DNA of 64,000 nucleotides from Microbacterium sp. EST19A (GCF_019969685.1 NZ_JAHXYZ010000001.1:806001-870000), one strand, 5' to 3'; counted from the stretch's first letter, positions 46,623 through 55,715 are shown. Notes: a model not told the origin generated them from the sequence alone. Program-made: numbers and translations.

Positions 46623-46784
46623 ATGTCGAAGACCCCGAACGCCGTCGAGGTATCCGCACCGACACGCGTCGCGACCGAGCCGTCGCTCATCCACATCGAT
46701 CCGGACTTCTCCATGCCCGCTCCGGGCGAGCGCGGCAACAGCTACCTGCGCGCTCTGCGCATCCTCTTCCCCAAGGCGTCCTGA
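46623..46784 (+). CDS. Uncharacterised 53-residue protein under the purine operator
   Basis: A short ORF with ATG 8 bases after GAGGTGA and 27 bases after operator G, so it has both a good ribosome binding site and a regulon-type promoter. The protein begins MSKTPNAVEVSAPTRVA and ends RALRILFPKAS, with a middle IHIDPDFSMPAPGERGN. It has no membrane segment, no signal peptide and no motif I recognise. It may be a complete small protein, for example a regulator or assembly factor of the purine enzymes, or the 5' stump of a longer gene lost when the lower-GC DNA downstream arrived. Confidence 0.65.
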   Translation: MSKTPNAVEVSAPTRVATEPSLIHIDPDFSMPAPGERGNSYLRALRILFPKAS

Positions 46785-47043
46785 GCGATCCGGCTTCCTG
46801 GGTTCGAGGATCGATTCTCATGCTCTAGCCGCGCCACATCCGCACGGTGCCGGCCGATGTTCCGCGGGCCTCAAACGTCTCAGTTGACGAGGCGATGGAC
46901 GCCCGTCGAGATGAGTGTGACAATCGGTCGGGATTGCTGCCTAGGCACGCTCACGAGCGAACCTGAGAGCGCGCCTGGATCGCCCTGGACGAAGGGGAAT
47001 AGTCGATCTCGATGATCGAGCGGGACAGTGATACCTTCCACAC
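46785..47043. other. Intergenic stretch without recognisable gene
   Basis: This 259-base gap holds no convincing ORF on either strand. It contains CTCGA-TGA-TCGAG near 47008 and ends with TACCTT at 47032-47037, a -10 box for the next ORF. It could be remnant or acquired DNA. Confidence 0.5.
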
Positions 47044-47238
47044 ATGATGGTGTGGATCGTGTACTTGGAAGACGAGCCGGGGTTCATTGGGGTCTTCGAT
47101 GTTGAACATGATGCGTACGAGTTCCAGGAGAAGTATGCAGCTGAGAGCGGGCGCTCTGTACTACTAACCCCGACCACCCTGCCCTACCGGCAGGAAGTCG
47201 TCGTCGCATCCCTATACGCGAAGACACTGAAGCCATGA
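47044..47238 (+). CDS. Lower-GC hypothetical protein, 64 residues
   Basis: A short ORF with about 55 percent GC by hand count, clearly below its neighbours, and codons such as CTA, ATA and AAG-rich stretches not used around it. The protein starts MMVWIVYLEDEPGFIGVF and is acidic in its first half. TACCTT lies 6 bases before the ATG, the spacing of a leaderless gene, which supports expression. No family or function is recognised. Low GC suggests recent acquisition. Confidence 0.65.
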   Translation: MMVWIVYLEDEPGFIGVFDVEHDAYEFQEKYAAESGRSVLLTPTTLPYRQEVVVASLYAKTLKP

Positions 47239-47432
47239 TCATCGGCGCCGCGTCTGAGCAGATGACGAAAGACAAACCCGCCGGAAACGTCTGCCAAGAC
47301 TAGGTTTCGATAGTCGTATCCGGCAGGCACAGGAAGAGAGCGTCGTTCTTATCCCGCCGTCAGGTCAGCCACGGATTCGGTCCGGGTTCAGGCGACGCCG
47401 TTGATGAGGACGGTGACGGTACTCGTCCGACT
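47239..47432. other. Gene-free gap with a nested hairpin (47280-47324)
   Basis: GCCGGA (47280-47285) pairs with TCCGGC (47319-47324) and GACTA (47298-47302) pairs with TAGTC (47311-47315). It could end transcription of xdhC from one side and the small ORF from the other. Nothing else is recognised in this gap. Confidence 0.4.
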
Positions 47433-48272
47433 TCAGGAACCCGCGCCCTCTTCCAGCGCCGCCTCGTCGATCATCTGCAGCATCCGCGCCGCGACGCTGA
47501 CGGCGATCACCGCGGGCTGTTTGCCCGGCACCTCGGGGACGCCGATCGGCGTGATGACGCGCGCGAGGTCGTCCTCGCCGTGGCCGAGCTCGTCGAGCTT
47601 CTTCCGGAAGCGGGACCATTTCGATGACGAGCCGATGAGGCCGATCGAGGCCACGTCGTCCGACCGCAACGACATGTCCACGATCGCCAGGTCTTCGACG
47701 TGATCATGGGTCATCACCAGGACGTGCGAGCCGTGCGGCAAGCCGGCGAGCGCCGACTCGGGCACCGGTGCGAGCGTCACATGGATTCTCGCGACGCTGT
47801 CGGCGAAGACTCCGGACTCGCCGGGCACCCCGACCCTCTCCACCGCGAGCATCTCCGGCCGTGAGTCGATCAGGTGGAGGTCGACCTCGTGCCGCGCGAG
47901 GATGCGCGCCAGCTCGAGCCCCACGTGCCCCATCCCGAAGATCGCGATGCTCGGGATCACCCGCACCGGTTCGAGCATGATCGTGACCTCTCCTCCGCAG
48001 CACTGCACGCCGTACTCCGTGACGGCCTTGTCGCTCAGCGTGAGCACCAGCAGCTCGGGCTCCGCCGTTCCCGCGCGGAGCATCGCCCTGGCGCGTTCGA
48101 CGGCCGTGGCCTCGAGGTTGCCGCCTCCGACGGTGCCGAACACCGCGTCGGGAGACACCACCATCTTCGCCCCGCCGTTGCGCGGCGCATGACCGCGCAC
48201 CAGCGCGAGCGTCACGATCACCGCGGGCGTGCGCGAGGCGCGCAACGCCTGCAGCGCATCGACCCAGTCCAT
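47433..48272 (-). CDS. xdhC: Xanthine dehydrogenase accessory protein XdhC
   Basis: A 279-residue chaperone that delivers sulfurated molybdenum cofactor to xanthine dehydrogenase. The N-terminal region has GHAPRNGGAKMVV and GTVGGGNLEATAVERA, with CCGGEVTIMLEP in the middle. The C-terminal Rossmann-like part has IAIFGMGHVGLELARIL and DVASIGLIGSSSKWSRFRKKL. Last gene of the guaD-azgA-xdhA-xdhB-xdhC operon, 12 bases after xdhB. Confidence 0.93.
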   Translation of the reverse strand: MDWVDALQALRASRTPAVIVTLALVRGHAPRNGGAKMVVSPDAVFGTVGGGNLEATAVERARAMLRAGTAEPELLVLTLSDKAVTEYGVQCCGGEVTIMLEPVRVIPSIAIFGMGHVGLELARILARHEVDLHLIDSRPEMLAVERVGVPGESGVFADSVARIHVTLAPVPESALAGLPHGSHVLVMTHDHVEDLAIVDMSLRSDDVASIGLIGSSSKWSRFRKKLDELGHGEDDLARVITPIGVPEVPGKQPAVIAVSVAARMLQMIDEAALEEGAGS

Positions 48273-48284
48273 ATCGCGTCCCGG

Positions 48285-50657
48285 TCAGATCGAGGCGAGG
48301 AGTTCCGGCTCGGGGACTCCGACGGCCTCCGATGCCTGCTGCGCGCTGCGGACGGCCCAGAAGACCGCTTCCGGCGTCGCCGGCGACCGCAGCTCGACCA
48401 TGTGTCCCACCGGTCCGAACTCGCCGACGGCCTGGCGGAGCGCCTCGCGTGCGCTGAACGCCAGCATGAACGGCGGCTCGCCGACGGCCTTCGATCCGTA
48501 CACGGCACCGTCTTCGCGGGCGTTCTCGAACAGGCGCACGTGGAACTGCTCCGGCATCTCCGAGAAGCTCGGGAGCTTGTAGGTGGATGCCGACTGCGTC
48601 TGCAGCCGACCACGGTTCGGTCCGTCGCTCTCGTCCCAGCGCAGTTCCTCCAGGGTCAGCCAGCCGACGCCCTGCACGTAGGCGCCCTCGATCTGGCCGA
48701 TGTCGAGCATCGGCGACAGCGAGTCGCCCACGTCGTGGATGATGTCGACCCGGCGCACGGAGTACAGCCCGGTGAACTCGTCGACCTCGACCTCGGTCGC
48801 GGCGGCGCCGTACGAGAAGTACTTGAACGGGGAGCCCTGCATGATCTCCGGGTTCCAGTGCAGACCCTCGGTGCGGTAGTACCCGGCGGCGAAGAGCTGC
48901 ACGCGCTGGAGGTACGCGGCGTTCGCCACCTCGGCGAAGCTGAGCCGCTGGGAGGTGTTGCCGAAGGCCGTGATGTACCCGCCCTCGAAGACGACATCGC
49001 GCTCGTCGGCGTTCAGCAGGCGACCGGCGACGGCGGCCATCCGCCCACGGATCTGCTCGCACGCGTTCTTCACCGCGCCGCCGTTCAGGTCGGTGCCCGA
49101 CGACGCCGCCGTGGCGGAGGTGTTGGGCACCTTGTCGGTACGGGTGGGCGCCAGCCGCACCTGGTGCAGCTCCAGCCCGAGGGCGGTGGCCGCGACCTGC
49201 ATCATCTTCGTGTGCAGACCCTGGCCCATCTCGGTACCGCCGTGGTTGATCAGCACCGAGCCGTCCTTGTAGACGTGCACGAGGGCACCGGCCTGGTTGA
49301 AGGCGGCGAAGTTGAACGAGATCCCGAACTTGATCGGCGTGAGCGCCAGAGCGCGCTTGATGTGCGGGCTGTTCGCGTTGAACGCGGCGATCTCCGCACG
49401 CCGCTCGTCGACCTCGGCCTCATCGCGCAGCTCGCTCCAGATCGCGCCCATGCGCGGCGCATCCTTCACGAGCTGGCCGTAGGGAGTCGTGTGACCCGCC
49501 TGGTAGAAGTTCTTCTCGCGGAGCTCGAGTGGATCGATGCCGAGCGCCGGAGCGACGCGGCCGAGGATGTCCTCGATCAGGAACACGCCCTGCGGTCCGC
49601 CGAATCCGCGGAACGCGGTGTTCGACGCCTTGTTGGTCTTCGCGATGCGACCGTAGGCGTGCACGTTCGGGATCCAGTAGGCGTTGTCGAGGTGGCACAG
49701 CGCACGGCCGAGCACCGGCTCCGACAGGTCGAGGCTCCATCCGCCGTCGCAGGTGAGCACCGCATCCAGTCCCTGCAGCATGCCGTCGGCGTCGAAGCCG
49801 ACCTTCCACGAGATGTGGAACGGATGCCGCTTCCCCGTCATCGTGATGTCCTGCGTGCGGTTCAGACGCAGACGCACCGGACGACCGGTCAGCTTCGCGC
49901 CGAGCGCGGCGATCGCCGCGAGGCCGTGCGGCTGCATCTCCTTGCCACCGAAGGCGCCGCCCATGCGCAGCGACTGCACCGTCACCTCGCTCGACGTGAT
50001 GCCGAGCACGTGCGCGATGATCTCCTGCGTCTCGGACGGATGCTGCGTCGAGCACTGCACGAAGTACTGCCCCTCGGAGTCCCGGATCGCGAGCGACGCG
50101 TGGGTCTCGAGGTAGAAGTGCTCCTGGCCGCCGAACTCGGTGACGCCTTCGAAGACGTGCGCGGCGGAGGCGAGGGCGGATGCCGCGTCGCCGCGCTGCA
50201 CGGTGCGGGCGATGCCCTGATAGGACTCCGCGTCGATCGCGTCCTGCACGGTGATGAGCGACGGCAGCGGCTCGTACTCGACCTTCACGCGCTCGGCGCC
50301 GAGGCGCGCGGCCTCCTGCGTCTCGCCGAGCACCCAGACGAGGGCGTGCCCGTAGAACATCGCCTCGCTGGGGAAGAGCGGCTCGTCGTGCTTGATGCCG
50401 GCGTCGTTGATGCCGGGCACATCGTCGGCGGTGAGCACGCGGACGACGCCGGGCACCTCGTAGGCGCCGGAGACATCGACGGTGACCTTCGCGTGCGCGT
50501 TCGTCGACTGCACGGGCCACGCCGTCAGGACGCCGGCGGTGTGGGCGGCGAGGTCGTCGGTGTACATGGCCGCACCGGTGACGTGGAGGGCAGCACTCTC
50601 GTGCGCGGCCCGGTGTCCCACGATCGGGTTGGCCGGTCGGTCGGCGAGAGCACTCAT
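48285..50657 (-). CDS. xdhB: Xanthine dehydrogenase, molybdopterin subunit
   Basis: A 790-residue large subunit oxidising hypoxanthine and xanthine to urate. MoCo-contact motifs include SLRMGGAFGGKEMQPHG, NTAFRGFGGPQGVFLIED, the INHGGTEMGQGLHTKM loop and the C-terminal GSKAVGEPPFMLAFSAREA, whose Glu is the catalytic base. The ATG overlaps the xdhA stop (ATGA); longer readings are shadows. Length is normal for the XdhB subunit. Confidence 0.95.
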   Translation of the reverse strand: MSALADRPANPIVGHRAAHESAALHVTGAAMYTDDLAAHTAGVLTAWPVQSTNAHAKVTVDVSGAYEVPGVVRVLTADDVPGINDAGIKHDEPLFPSEAMFYGHALVWVLGETQEAARLGAERVKVEYEPLPSLITVQDAIDAESYQGIARTVQRGDAASALASAAHVFEGVTEFGGQEHFYLETHASLAIRDSEGQYFVQCSTQHPSETQEIIAHVLGITSSEVTVQSLRMGGAFGGKEMQPHGLAAIAALGAKLTGRPVRLRLNRTQDITMTGKRHPFHISWKVGFDADGMLQGLDAVLTCDGGWSLDLSEPVLGRALCHLDNAYWIPNVHAYGRIAKTNKASNTAFRGFGGPQGVFLIEDILGRVAPALGIDPLELREKNFYQAGHTTPYGQLVKDAPRMGAIWSELRDEAEVDERRAEIAAFNANSPHIKRALALTPIKFGISFNFAAFNQAGALVHVYKDGSVLINHGGTEMGQGLHTKMMQVAATALGLELHQVRLAPTRTDKVPNTSATAASSGTDLNGGAVKNACEQIRGRMAAVAGRLLNADERDVVFEGGYITAFGNTSQRLSFAEVANAAYLQRVQLFAAGYYRTEGLHWNPEIMQGSPFKYFSYGAAATEVEVDEFTGLYSVRRVDIIHDVGDSLSPMLDIGQIEGAYVQGVGWLTLEELRWDESDGPNRGRLQTQSASTYKLPSFSEMPEQFHVRLFENAREDGAVYGSKAVGEPPFMLAFSAREALRQAVGEFGPVGHMVELRSPATPEAVFWAVRSAQQASEAVGVPEPELLASI

Positions 50658-52156
50658 GCCGACACCTCCTTCGAACTGATGACCGTGGTGCTGTACAGCT
50701 TGAGCAGCGCGGTGTTGAGCATGAGCGAACGGTAGCCCGCGCTCGCGCGGTGGTCCGACATCGGGGTGCCTTCCGCCCCGAGCACCTCCGACGCGGCGCG
50801 CACGGTGGCGATGTTCCACGGGCGGCCGATCAGCGCCGACTCGGTCGCCGTCGCGCGCAGCGGAGTGGCGGCGACGCCGCCGAGCCCGATCCGCGCCGCC
50901 GTGACGATCCCGTCCTCGATGTCGAGCGCGAAGGCGATCGCGACACTGGAGATGTCGTCGAAGCGCCGCTTGGCGATCTTCTGGAAGGCGGTCACCGCAG
51001 CGAGCGGTCGCGGGATGCGCACCGCACGGATCAGCTCGTCGGGACGCCGCACGGTCTGCCGGTAGCCGGTGAAGTACTCCGACAGCTCGACCTCCCTCTC
51101 CCCCTCGGCGGATGCCAGGACGAGCCGGGTGCCGAGAGCGAGCAGCGCCGGCGGAGTGTCGCCGATCGGCGAGCCGGTGCCGAGGTTGCCCCCGAACGTG
51201 GCGCGGTTGCGGATCAGACGCGACGCGAACTGCGGGAACAGCTTCGCGAGCAGCGGCACCGTGTCGCCCAGACGCTTCTCGACCTCGGAGAGCGGCAGCG
51301 CCGCGCCGATCTCGATGACGTCGTCGTCGACCCGGAGCGTCCGCAGCTCGTCGAGCTGCTCGATCGCGATCACCAGAGGTGCCCGGCGTCCGCGGATGTT
51401 CACCTCGACGCCCCAGTCGGTGGAGCCCGCCACGAGGAGCGCATCCGGCTCATCGCGGAGCAGGCGCAGAGCCTCGGCGAGGGATGCCGGGCGGAGGAAG
51501 CGCGAGCCGCCGACCTCGGCATCCGTCGGAACGGCGACCGGGGCCGGAGCCGAGAGCCGCTGCTGCAGCGGATCGTCCTCCTCCGGGACGCCCAGCGTGT
51601 AGGCGGCGTCGCGGATCGGGCGGTACCCCGTGCAGCGGCAGAGGTTGCCGCTGAGCGCGTGGAGGTCGAACCCGTTAGGGCCGTGCTCCGCATCGTGCGA
51701 GGGGATGCCGTCGTCGTGACCGGTGCCCCCTTCGTCCGGGGTGGTCTCGGCGGGAGTGCGGGCGGAGCGGTAGTACTCCCCCGCCATGCTGCACGCGAAG
51801 CCGGGGGTGCAGTAGCCGCACTGCGACCCGCCGGCCTCGGCGAGCTTCTCCTGGACCGGATGCAGGGCGTCCGGCGAGCCGAGACCCTCGGCGGTCACGA
51901 TCTCCTGACCGTTGAGCGCATAGACCGGCACGAGACAGGCGTTGACCGGAGTCCACTCCGTGCCGCCATCCGGAGTCGGCGTCGCGAGCAGCATCGCGCA
52001 CGCCCCGCACTCGCCCTCCGCGCACCCCTCCTTGCTCCCCGACAGTCCGGTGTCACGCAGCCAGTCGAGGGCGGTGGTGTGGGCGGCGGTGCCGTCGAGC
52101 GGGCGGACCCGCCCGTTGACGTTGACGGCGATGTCGGTGACGGCGATCTCGTTCAT
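50654..52156 (-). CDS. xdhA: Xanthine dehydrogenase, fused iron-sulfur and FAD subunit
   Basis: A 500-residue small subunit combining two [2Fe-2S] clusters and FAD. Cys45, Cys50, Cys53 and Cys74 bind the first cluster; Cys113, Cys116, Cys173 and Cys175 the second (CGYCTPGF and CRCTGY). FAD contacts follow in LLVAGSTDWGVEV and RNRATFGGNLGTGSPIGD. The ATG follows GAGGAG. Between the two Cys pairs of the second cluster lies an acidic Gly/His-rich insert (about 131-162) longer than in typical homologs. It passes electrons from the molybdenum centre to NAD. Confidence 0.94.
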   Translation of the reverse strand: MNEIAVTDIAVNVNGRVRPLDGTAAHTTALDWLRDTGLSGSKEGCAEGECGACAMLLATPTPDGGTEWTPVNACLVPVYALNGQEIVTAEGLGSPDALHPVQEKLAEAGGSQCGYCTPGFACSMAGEYYRSARTPAETTPDEGGTGHDDGIPSHDAEHGPNGFDLHALSGNLCRCTGYRPIRDAAYTLGVPEEDDPLQQRLSAPAPVAVPTDAEVGGSRFLRPASLAEALRLLRDEPDALLVAGSTDWGVEVNIRGRRAPLVIAIEQLDELRTLRVDDDVIEIGAALPLSEVEKRLGDTVPLLAKLFPQFASRLIRNRATFGGNLGTGSPIGDTPPALLALGTRLVLASAEGEREVELSEYFTGYRQTVRRPDELIRAVRIPRPLAAVTAFQKIAKRRFDDISSVAIAFALDIEDGIVTAARIGLGGVAATPLRATATESALIGRPWNIATVRAASEVLGAEGTPMSDHRASAGYRSLMLNTALLKLYSTTVISSKEVSA

Positions 52157-52191
52157 GGTCGAACTCCTCAGTACAGCTGTGGTGCTGCCGC

Positions 52192-53706
52192 TCAGCCGGC
52201 GAGCAGCACCTCGATCGGGCCGCGCACGAAGTACAGCGCGAAGCCGACGGCGACGATCCACATGAGCCAGTGCACCTTGCGTGCCCGGCCGGAGAGCGCG
52301 TTCACCAGGGCCCAGGCGATGAAGCCCACGCCGATGCCGTTCGCGATCGAGTAGGTGAGCGGCATCGTCACGATGGTGAGGAACGCAGGGAGCGCCACGG
52401 CGAAGTTCGTGAACTTGATCTCCTTGATCTGCGCCATCATCATCGCGCCGACGACGACCAGGGCTGCGGATCCGACCTCGATCGGCACCACGAGCGTGAG
52501 CGGCGTGAAGAACATCGAGAGCAGGAAGAGCAGACCGACCACCACCGAGGCGAGTCCGGTGCGGGCACCCTCGCCGATCCCGGAGGCACTGTCGACGAAC
52601 ACCGTGTTCGACGAGGTCGACGTGGCACCGCCGGCGACGGCACCGAGGCCCTCGACGACGAAGGCCGAGCGGAGGCGCGGGAAGGTGCCGTCCTTGTAGG
52701 CGAGTCCGGCGTTCTTCGCGAGGCCGGTCATCGTGCCCATCGCGTCGAAGAAGTTCGAGAACACGAGCGTGAACACGAGCATCGTGGCCGCGAGGGCGCC
52801 GACCCGGCTGAACGATCCGAACAGGTCGAACTGTCCGATGAGCCCGAAGTCCGGGATCGTGACGAAGGACGCCGGGATCTCGGGGATGGTCATGTGCCAC
52901 CCGTTCGGGTCCTCGAAGCTCGGCCCGAGCTTCAGGAACGCCTGCGCAATGATCGCCACGACGGTCGACGCGACGATGCCGATCAGGATGCCGCCCGGAA
53001 CCCTGCGGGCGACGAGCACGCCGATGACGAGCAGACCGAGCAGGAAGATCAGGGTCGGGACCGAGGTGATCGATCCGCCGTCGCCGAGCTGCACGGGCGG
53101 TCCGCCCGGAGTGCGGGTGACGAAGCCGGAGTCGACGAAGCCGATGAAGGCGATGAAGAGCCCGATGCCGACGGTGATCGCCGCCTTCAGCGGCGCGGGC
53201 ACCGCGTTGAAGATCGCCGATCGGATGCCGGTGGCGCCGAACAGCACGATGAGGATGCCGTTGATCACGACGAGTCCCATCGCCTCGGGCCAGGTGACCT
53301 GACCGACGACCGACACGGCGAGGAAGGAGTTGATGCCGAGGCCGGCGGCGAGCGCGAACGGCAGCCGCGCGATCAGACCGAACAGGATGGTCATGACGCC
53401 GGCGGTGAGGCCGGTGGCCGCCCCGATCTGCGCCGCCTGCAGGGCGTTCCCGGTGACGTCGTCGACGCCGCCGAGGATGAGCGGGTTGAGGATGACGATG
53501 TAGGCCATCGTCACGAACGTGACGATCCCGCCTCGGATCTCACGACCGAACGTCGAACCGCGTCGGGTGATCTCGAAGAAGCGGTCGAGCGCGTTACGAG
53601 GTTCGGCATCGACCGTGGTGGTCGCGCCGGTGGGCAGCGGAGGGTGCACCACCGCGGGGGTGGCTCCGGTCTCGGACTCGTCGGGAAGGAAAACTGATGA
53701 AGACAT
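52192..53706 (-). CDS. AzgA-family purine base permease
   Basis: A 504-residue NCS2/AzgA transporter for adenine, guanine or hypoxanthine. ITRRGSTFGREIRGGIVTFVTMAYI is the AzgA N-terminal signature (residues about 48-72), followed by GLGINSFLAVSVVG and SSNTVFVDSASGIGEGARTG. The ATG is preceded by GGAG and begins MSSSVFLPDE. It sits between guanine deaminase and xanthine dehydrogenase, supplying their substrates. Confidence 0.93.
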   Translation of the reverse strand: MSSSVFLPDESETGATPAVVHPPLPTGATTTVDAEPRNALDRFFEITRRGSTFGREIRGGIVTFVTMAYIVILNPLILGGVDDVTGNALQAAQIGAATGLTAGVMTILFGLIARLPFALAAGLGINSFLAVSVVGQVTWPEAMGLVVINGILIVLFGATGIRSAIFNAVPAPLKAAITVGIGLFIAFIGFVDSGFVTRTPGGPPVQLGDGGSITSVPTLIFLLGLLVIGVLVARRVPGGILIGIVASTVVAIIAQAFLKLGPSFEDPNGWHMTIPEIPASFVTIPDFGLIGQFDLFGSFSRVGALAATMLVFTLVFSNFFDAMGTMTGLAKNAGLAYKDGTFPRLRSAFVVEGLGAVAGGATSTSSNTVFVDSASGIGEGARTGLASVVVGLLFLLSMFFTPLTLVVPIEVGSAALVVVGAMMMAQIKEIKFTNFAVALPAFLTIVTMPLTYSIANGIGVGFIAWALVNALSGRARKVHWLMWIVAVGFALYFVRGPIEVLLAG

Positions 53707-53729
53707 CTTCGGCTCCAGTCGTCGTCGGG

Positions 53730-54242
53730 TCAGTAGTCGACTCGAGTGGACGTGGTGCTCCACTCCGTGAACGGAGCGATGCGAGCGGTGGGCGGCAGAG
53801 GCTCCTGCGCGACCGGCATGATCGCCCTGTCCTCTTCACCGCCTTCGAAGTACCGGTAGAACACGGCGTCGTCGAATCCGGCATCCGCGGCGTCGTCGCG
53901 ATCGGCGGCGAAGTAGACGCGGTCGATGCGAGCCCACAGCGAGGTCGCGAGGCACATCGGGCACGGCTCGCAGCTGCTGTAGAGCACGGCGCCGGTGAGG
54001 TCGAAGGTGCCGAGACCCTGGCAGGCGGCGCGGATGGCGGTTACCTCGGCGTGCGCCGACGGGTCGAGGTTCGCGGTGACGCGGTTCACGCCTTCGAAGA
54101 CGCGGCCGTCGGCCGTGACGACGATGGCGCCGAACGGGCCACCCTGGTTGCGGACATTGTCGGTCGCGATCGCGACTGCGCGGGCGAGATACTCGGCCGG
54201 AGTCGAACGCAGACCGGTTTCGGGCATAGCGGTGCTGGTCAT
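53730..54242 (-). CDS. guaD: Guanine deaminase (cytidine-deaminase fold)
   Basis: A 170-residue zinc deaminase converting guanine to xanthine. Zinc ligands are His64 (HAE, Glu66 as proton shuttle) and Cys94/Cys97 in SSCEPCPMC. The C-terminal DRDDAADAGFDDAVFYRYF tail, which closes the active site in this family, supports guanine over cytosine. First gene of the operon running to xdhC, about 190 bases from operator H. Confidence 0.9.
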   Translation of the reverse strand: MTSTAMPETGLRSTPAEYLARAVAIATDNVRNQGGPFGAIVVTADGRVFEGVNRVTANLDPSAHAEVTAIRAACQGLGTFDLTGAVLYSSCEPCPMCLATSLWARIDRVYFAADRDDAADAGFDDAVFYRYFEGGEEDRAIMPVAQEPLPPTARIAPFTEWSTTSTRVDY

Positions 54243-54411
54243 GACGGAGAGCTTCCTTGCTGTCGTCGCAGTGATACGGCTTATCTGGTCAGGCCTTGAT
54301 CAGGCCGTTCCGCGAGATATACGTCGAACCGCTAGGTTGTGCTGCTTCCTGCCCGGAGACCCCTGTTGAGGTGCGGGCTGGGAACGACTGTAACACCGGA
54401 TTCGCCATCCG

Positions 54412-54447
54412 TCCACCCTTTCGGAATCTCTCTTCCACCATGCGAAA
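54412..54447. promoter_or_regulatory. Purine-regulon tandem operator H
   Basis: TCCACCCTTTCGGAA (54412-54426, weak) and TTCCACCATGCGAAA (54433-54447) start 21 bp apart, upstream of the guaD-xdh operon and just past the end of the GlxA-type regulator gene. Confidence 0.7.
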
Positions 54448-54463
54448 GAGGAAAGGAGGGCGT

Positions 54464-55435
54464 TCAGGCGGCCGGAGCCTCCTCATCGGCGCAGGAGAAG
54501 CGCGCACGGTAGGACGTCGGAGTGACGCCGAGCACCCGCGCGAAGTTCTGCCGAAGCACGGCGGCCGAACCGAAGCCGCACTCGTCGGCGATGTGCTCGA
54601 GGGGCAGATCGGTGCGCTCCAGCATCCGCTGCGCATGGATGATGCGCTGCCGCGCGAGCCAGGCCGCCGGCGTCGCCCCGTACTCGGCCTTGAACCGCCG
54701 GGCGAACGTGCGCGGCGACATCAGGGCCTTGGCCGCGAGCTGATCCACGCCGAGCTCATCGCGCAGGTGCTCGACGGCCCAGTCGGCGACGGCGGCCAGC
54801 GAATCGCTCGGCACGACGGGGATCGGACGATCGATGAACTGCGCCTGGCCTCCGTCTCGCTGCGGCGGCACGACCATCCGCCGGGCGATGCGGTTGGTGA
54901 GCTCGGCGCCGACCTCCTGACGAAGCAGGTGCAGGCAGGCATCGATGCCGGCGGCCGTCCCCGCGCTGGTGATGATCTTGCCGTCCTGCACGAACAGCAC
55001 ATCGGGGTCGATGTCGATCTGCGGGTACATCTCGGCCATCACGTGCGAATACATCCAATGCGTGGTCGCCCGACGCCCGTCGAGCACGCCCGCGGCGGCG
55101 AGGATGAACGACCCGCTGCAGACGCTCATCACCCAGGCGCCGCGGTCGACCGCATGGCGGGCGACGTCGAGCAGGAGCGGATCGATCTGCCCCCAGTACG
55201 CGCGCGGGACGGGGCAGAACACCACGAGGTCAGCCTCGTACGCGAAGGAGAGGTCGTGCTCGACGTTGACCGAGAAGCCGATCTTCGACTGCACGACACC
55301 GGCGACGGGCGCGACGATGCGGAAGTCGAAGTTGGGCACTCCGTCCTCAGAACGGTCGAGGCCGAACGCCTCGCACGCCACTCCGAACTCGAAGGGGGCG
55401 AACCCGTCCTGGATCACGCACGCGACCGTCTTCAT
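54464..55435 (-). CDS. GlxA-type transcriptional regulator (DJ-1/PfpI plus AraC)
   Basis: A 323-residue regulator. Residues 1-170 are a DJ-1/PfpI-like class-I-glutamine-amidotransferase domain (SVCSGSFILAAAGVLDGRRATTHW, with Cys in the elbow). Residues about 220-315 are an AraC-type double helix-turn-helix (MSPRTFARRFKAEYGATP, LEHIADECGFGSAAVLRQNF). Such regulators often control amine or ureide catabolism. It is upstream of and collinear with guaD, so it is a second candidate regulator for the purine genes. Confidence 0.92.
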   Translation of the reverse strand: MKTVACVIQDGFAPFEFGVACEAFGLDRSEDGVPNFDFRIVAPVAGVVQSKIGFSVNVEHDLSFAYEADLVVFCPVPRAYWGQIDPLLLDVARHAVDRGAWVMSVCSGSFILAAAGVLDGRRATTHWMYSHVMAEMYPQIDIDPDVLFVQDGKIITSAGTAAGIDACLHLLRQEVGAELTNRIARRMVVPPQRDGGQAQFIDRPIPVVPSDSLAAVADWAVEHLRDELGVDQLAAKALMSPRTFARRFKAEYGATPAAWLARQRIIHAQRMLERTDLPLEHIADECGFGSAAVLRQNFARVLGVTPTSYRARFSCADEEAPAA

Positions 55436-55521
55436 CAGCTCTCCCTGTTTGGCAGTTTTCCTACGCTACACGTCTCATCTGCCACTCGTGTCCGTTATCA
55501 GTCGAGCGTAGCGTTTCTGCC

Positions 55522-55683
55522 ATGGTACTCCTCATCGTTCTCCTCGCCCTCATCGCCTGGGCCGTGGTCGGCACCGTGATCGAACTGCGCCGCGACGGTT
55601 TCCACCCCACCCCCACCGACTGGAGCCGCGTCGCCGGCCGCGACGCGCAGCAGCACGCCGAATCCGGGCACGTCTACCGCTGA
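55522..55683 (+). CDS. Small single-pass membrane protein, 53 residues
   Basis: Starts MVLLIVLLALIAWAVVGTVI, a single transmembrane helix, followed by a basic/polar tail (ELRRDGFHPTPTDWSRV, ending GHVYR). TAGCGT at 55509-55514 lies 7 bases before the ATG, a leaderless arrangement. Small proteins of this form are common in Microbacteriaceae; function is unknown. The next gene starts 32 bases on. Confidence 0.8.
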   Translation: MVLLIVLLALIAWAVVGTVIELRRDGFHPTPTDWSRVAGRDAQQHAESGHVYR

Positions 55684-55715
55684 CAACGCCGCGAGCCGGG
55701 GCTACGCTCGATCTC

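Noticed and set aside
46798..46835. tRNA-like 3' segment (GGTTCGAGGATCGATTC)
   Set aside because: No acceptor stem, anticodon arm or D arm can be folded around it.
46615..46887. 90-codon open frame overlapping the 53-residue ORF
   Set aside because: It has no ribosome binding site in the right place and an Arg/Pro-rich composition; the overlapping ATG at 46623 fits the signals better.
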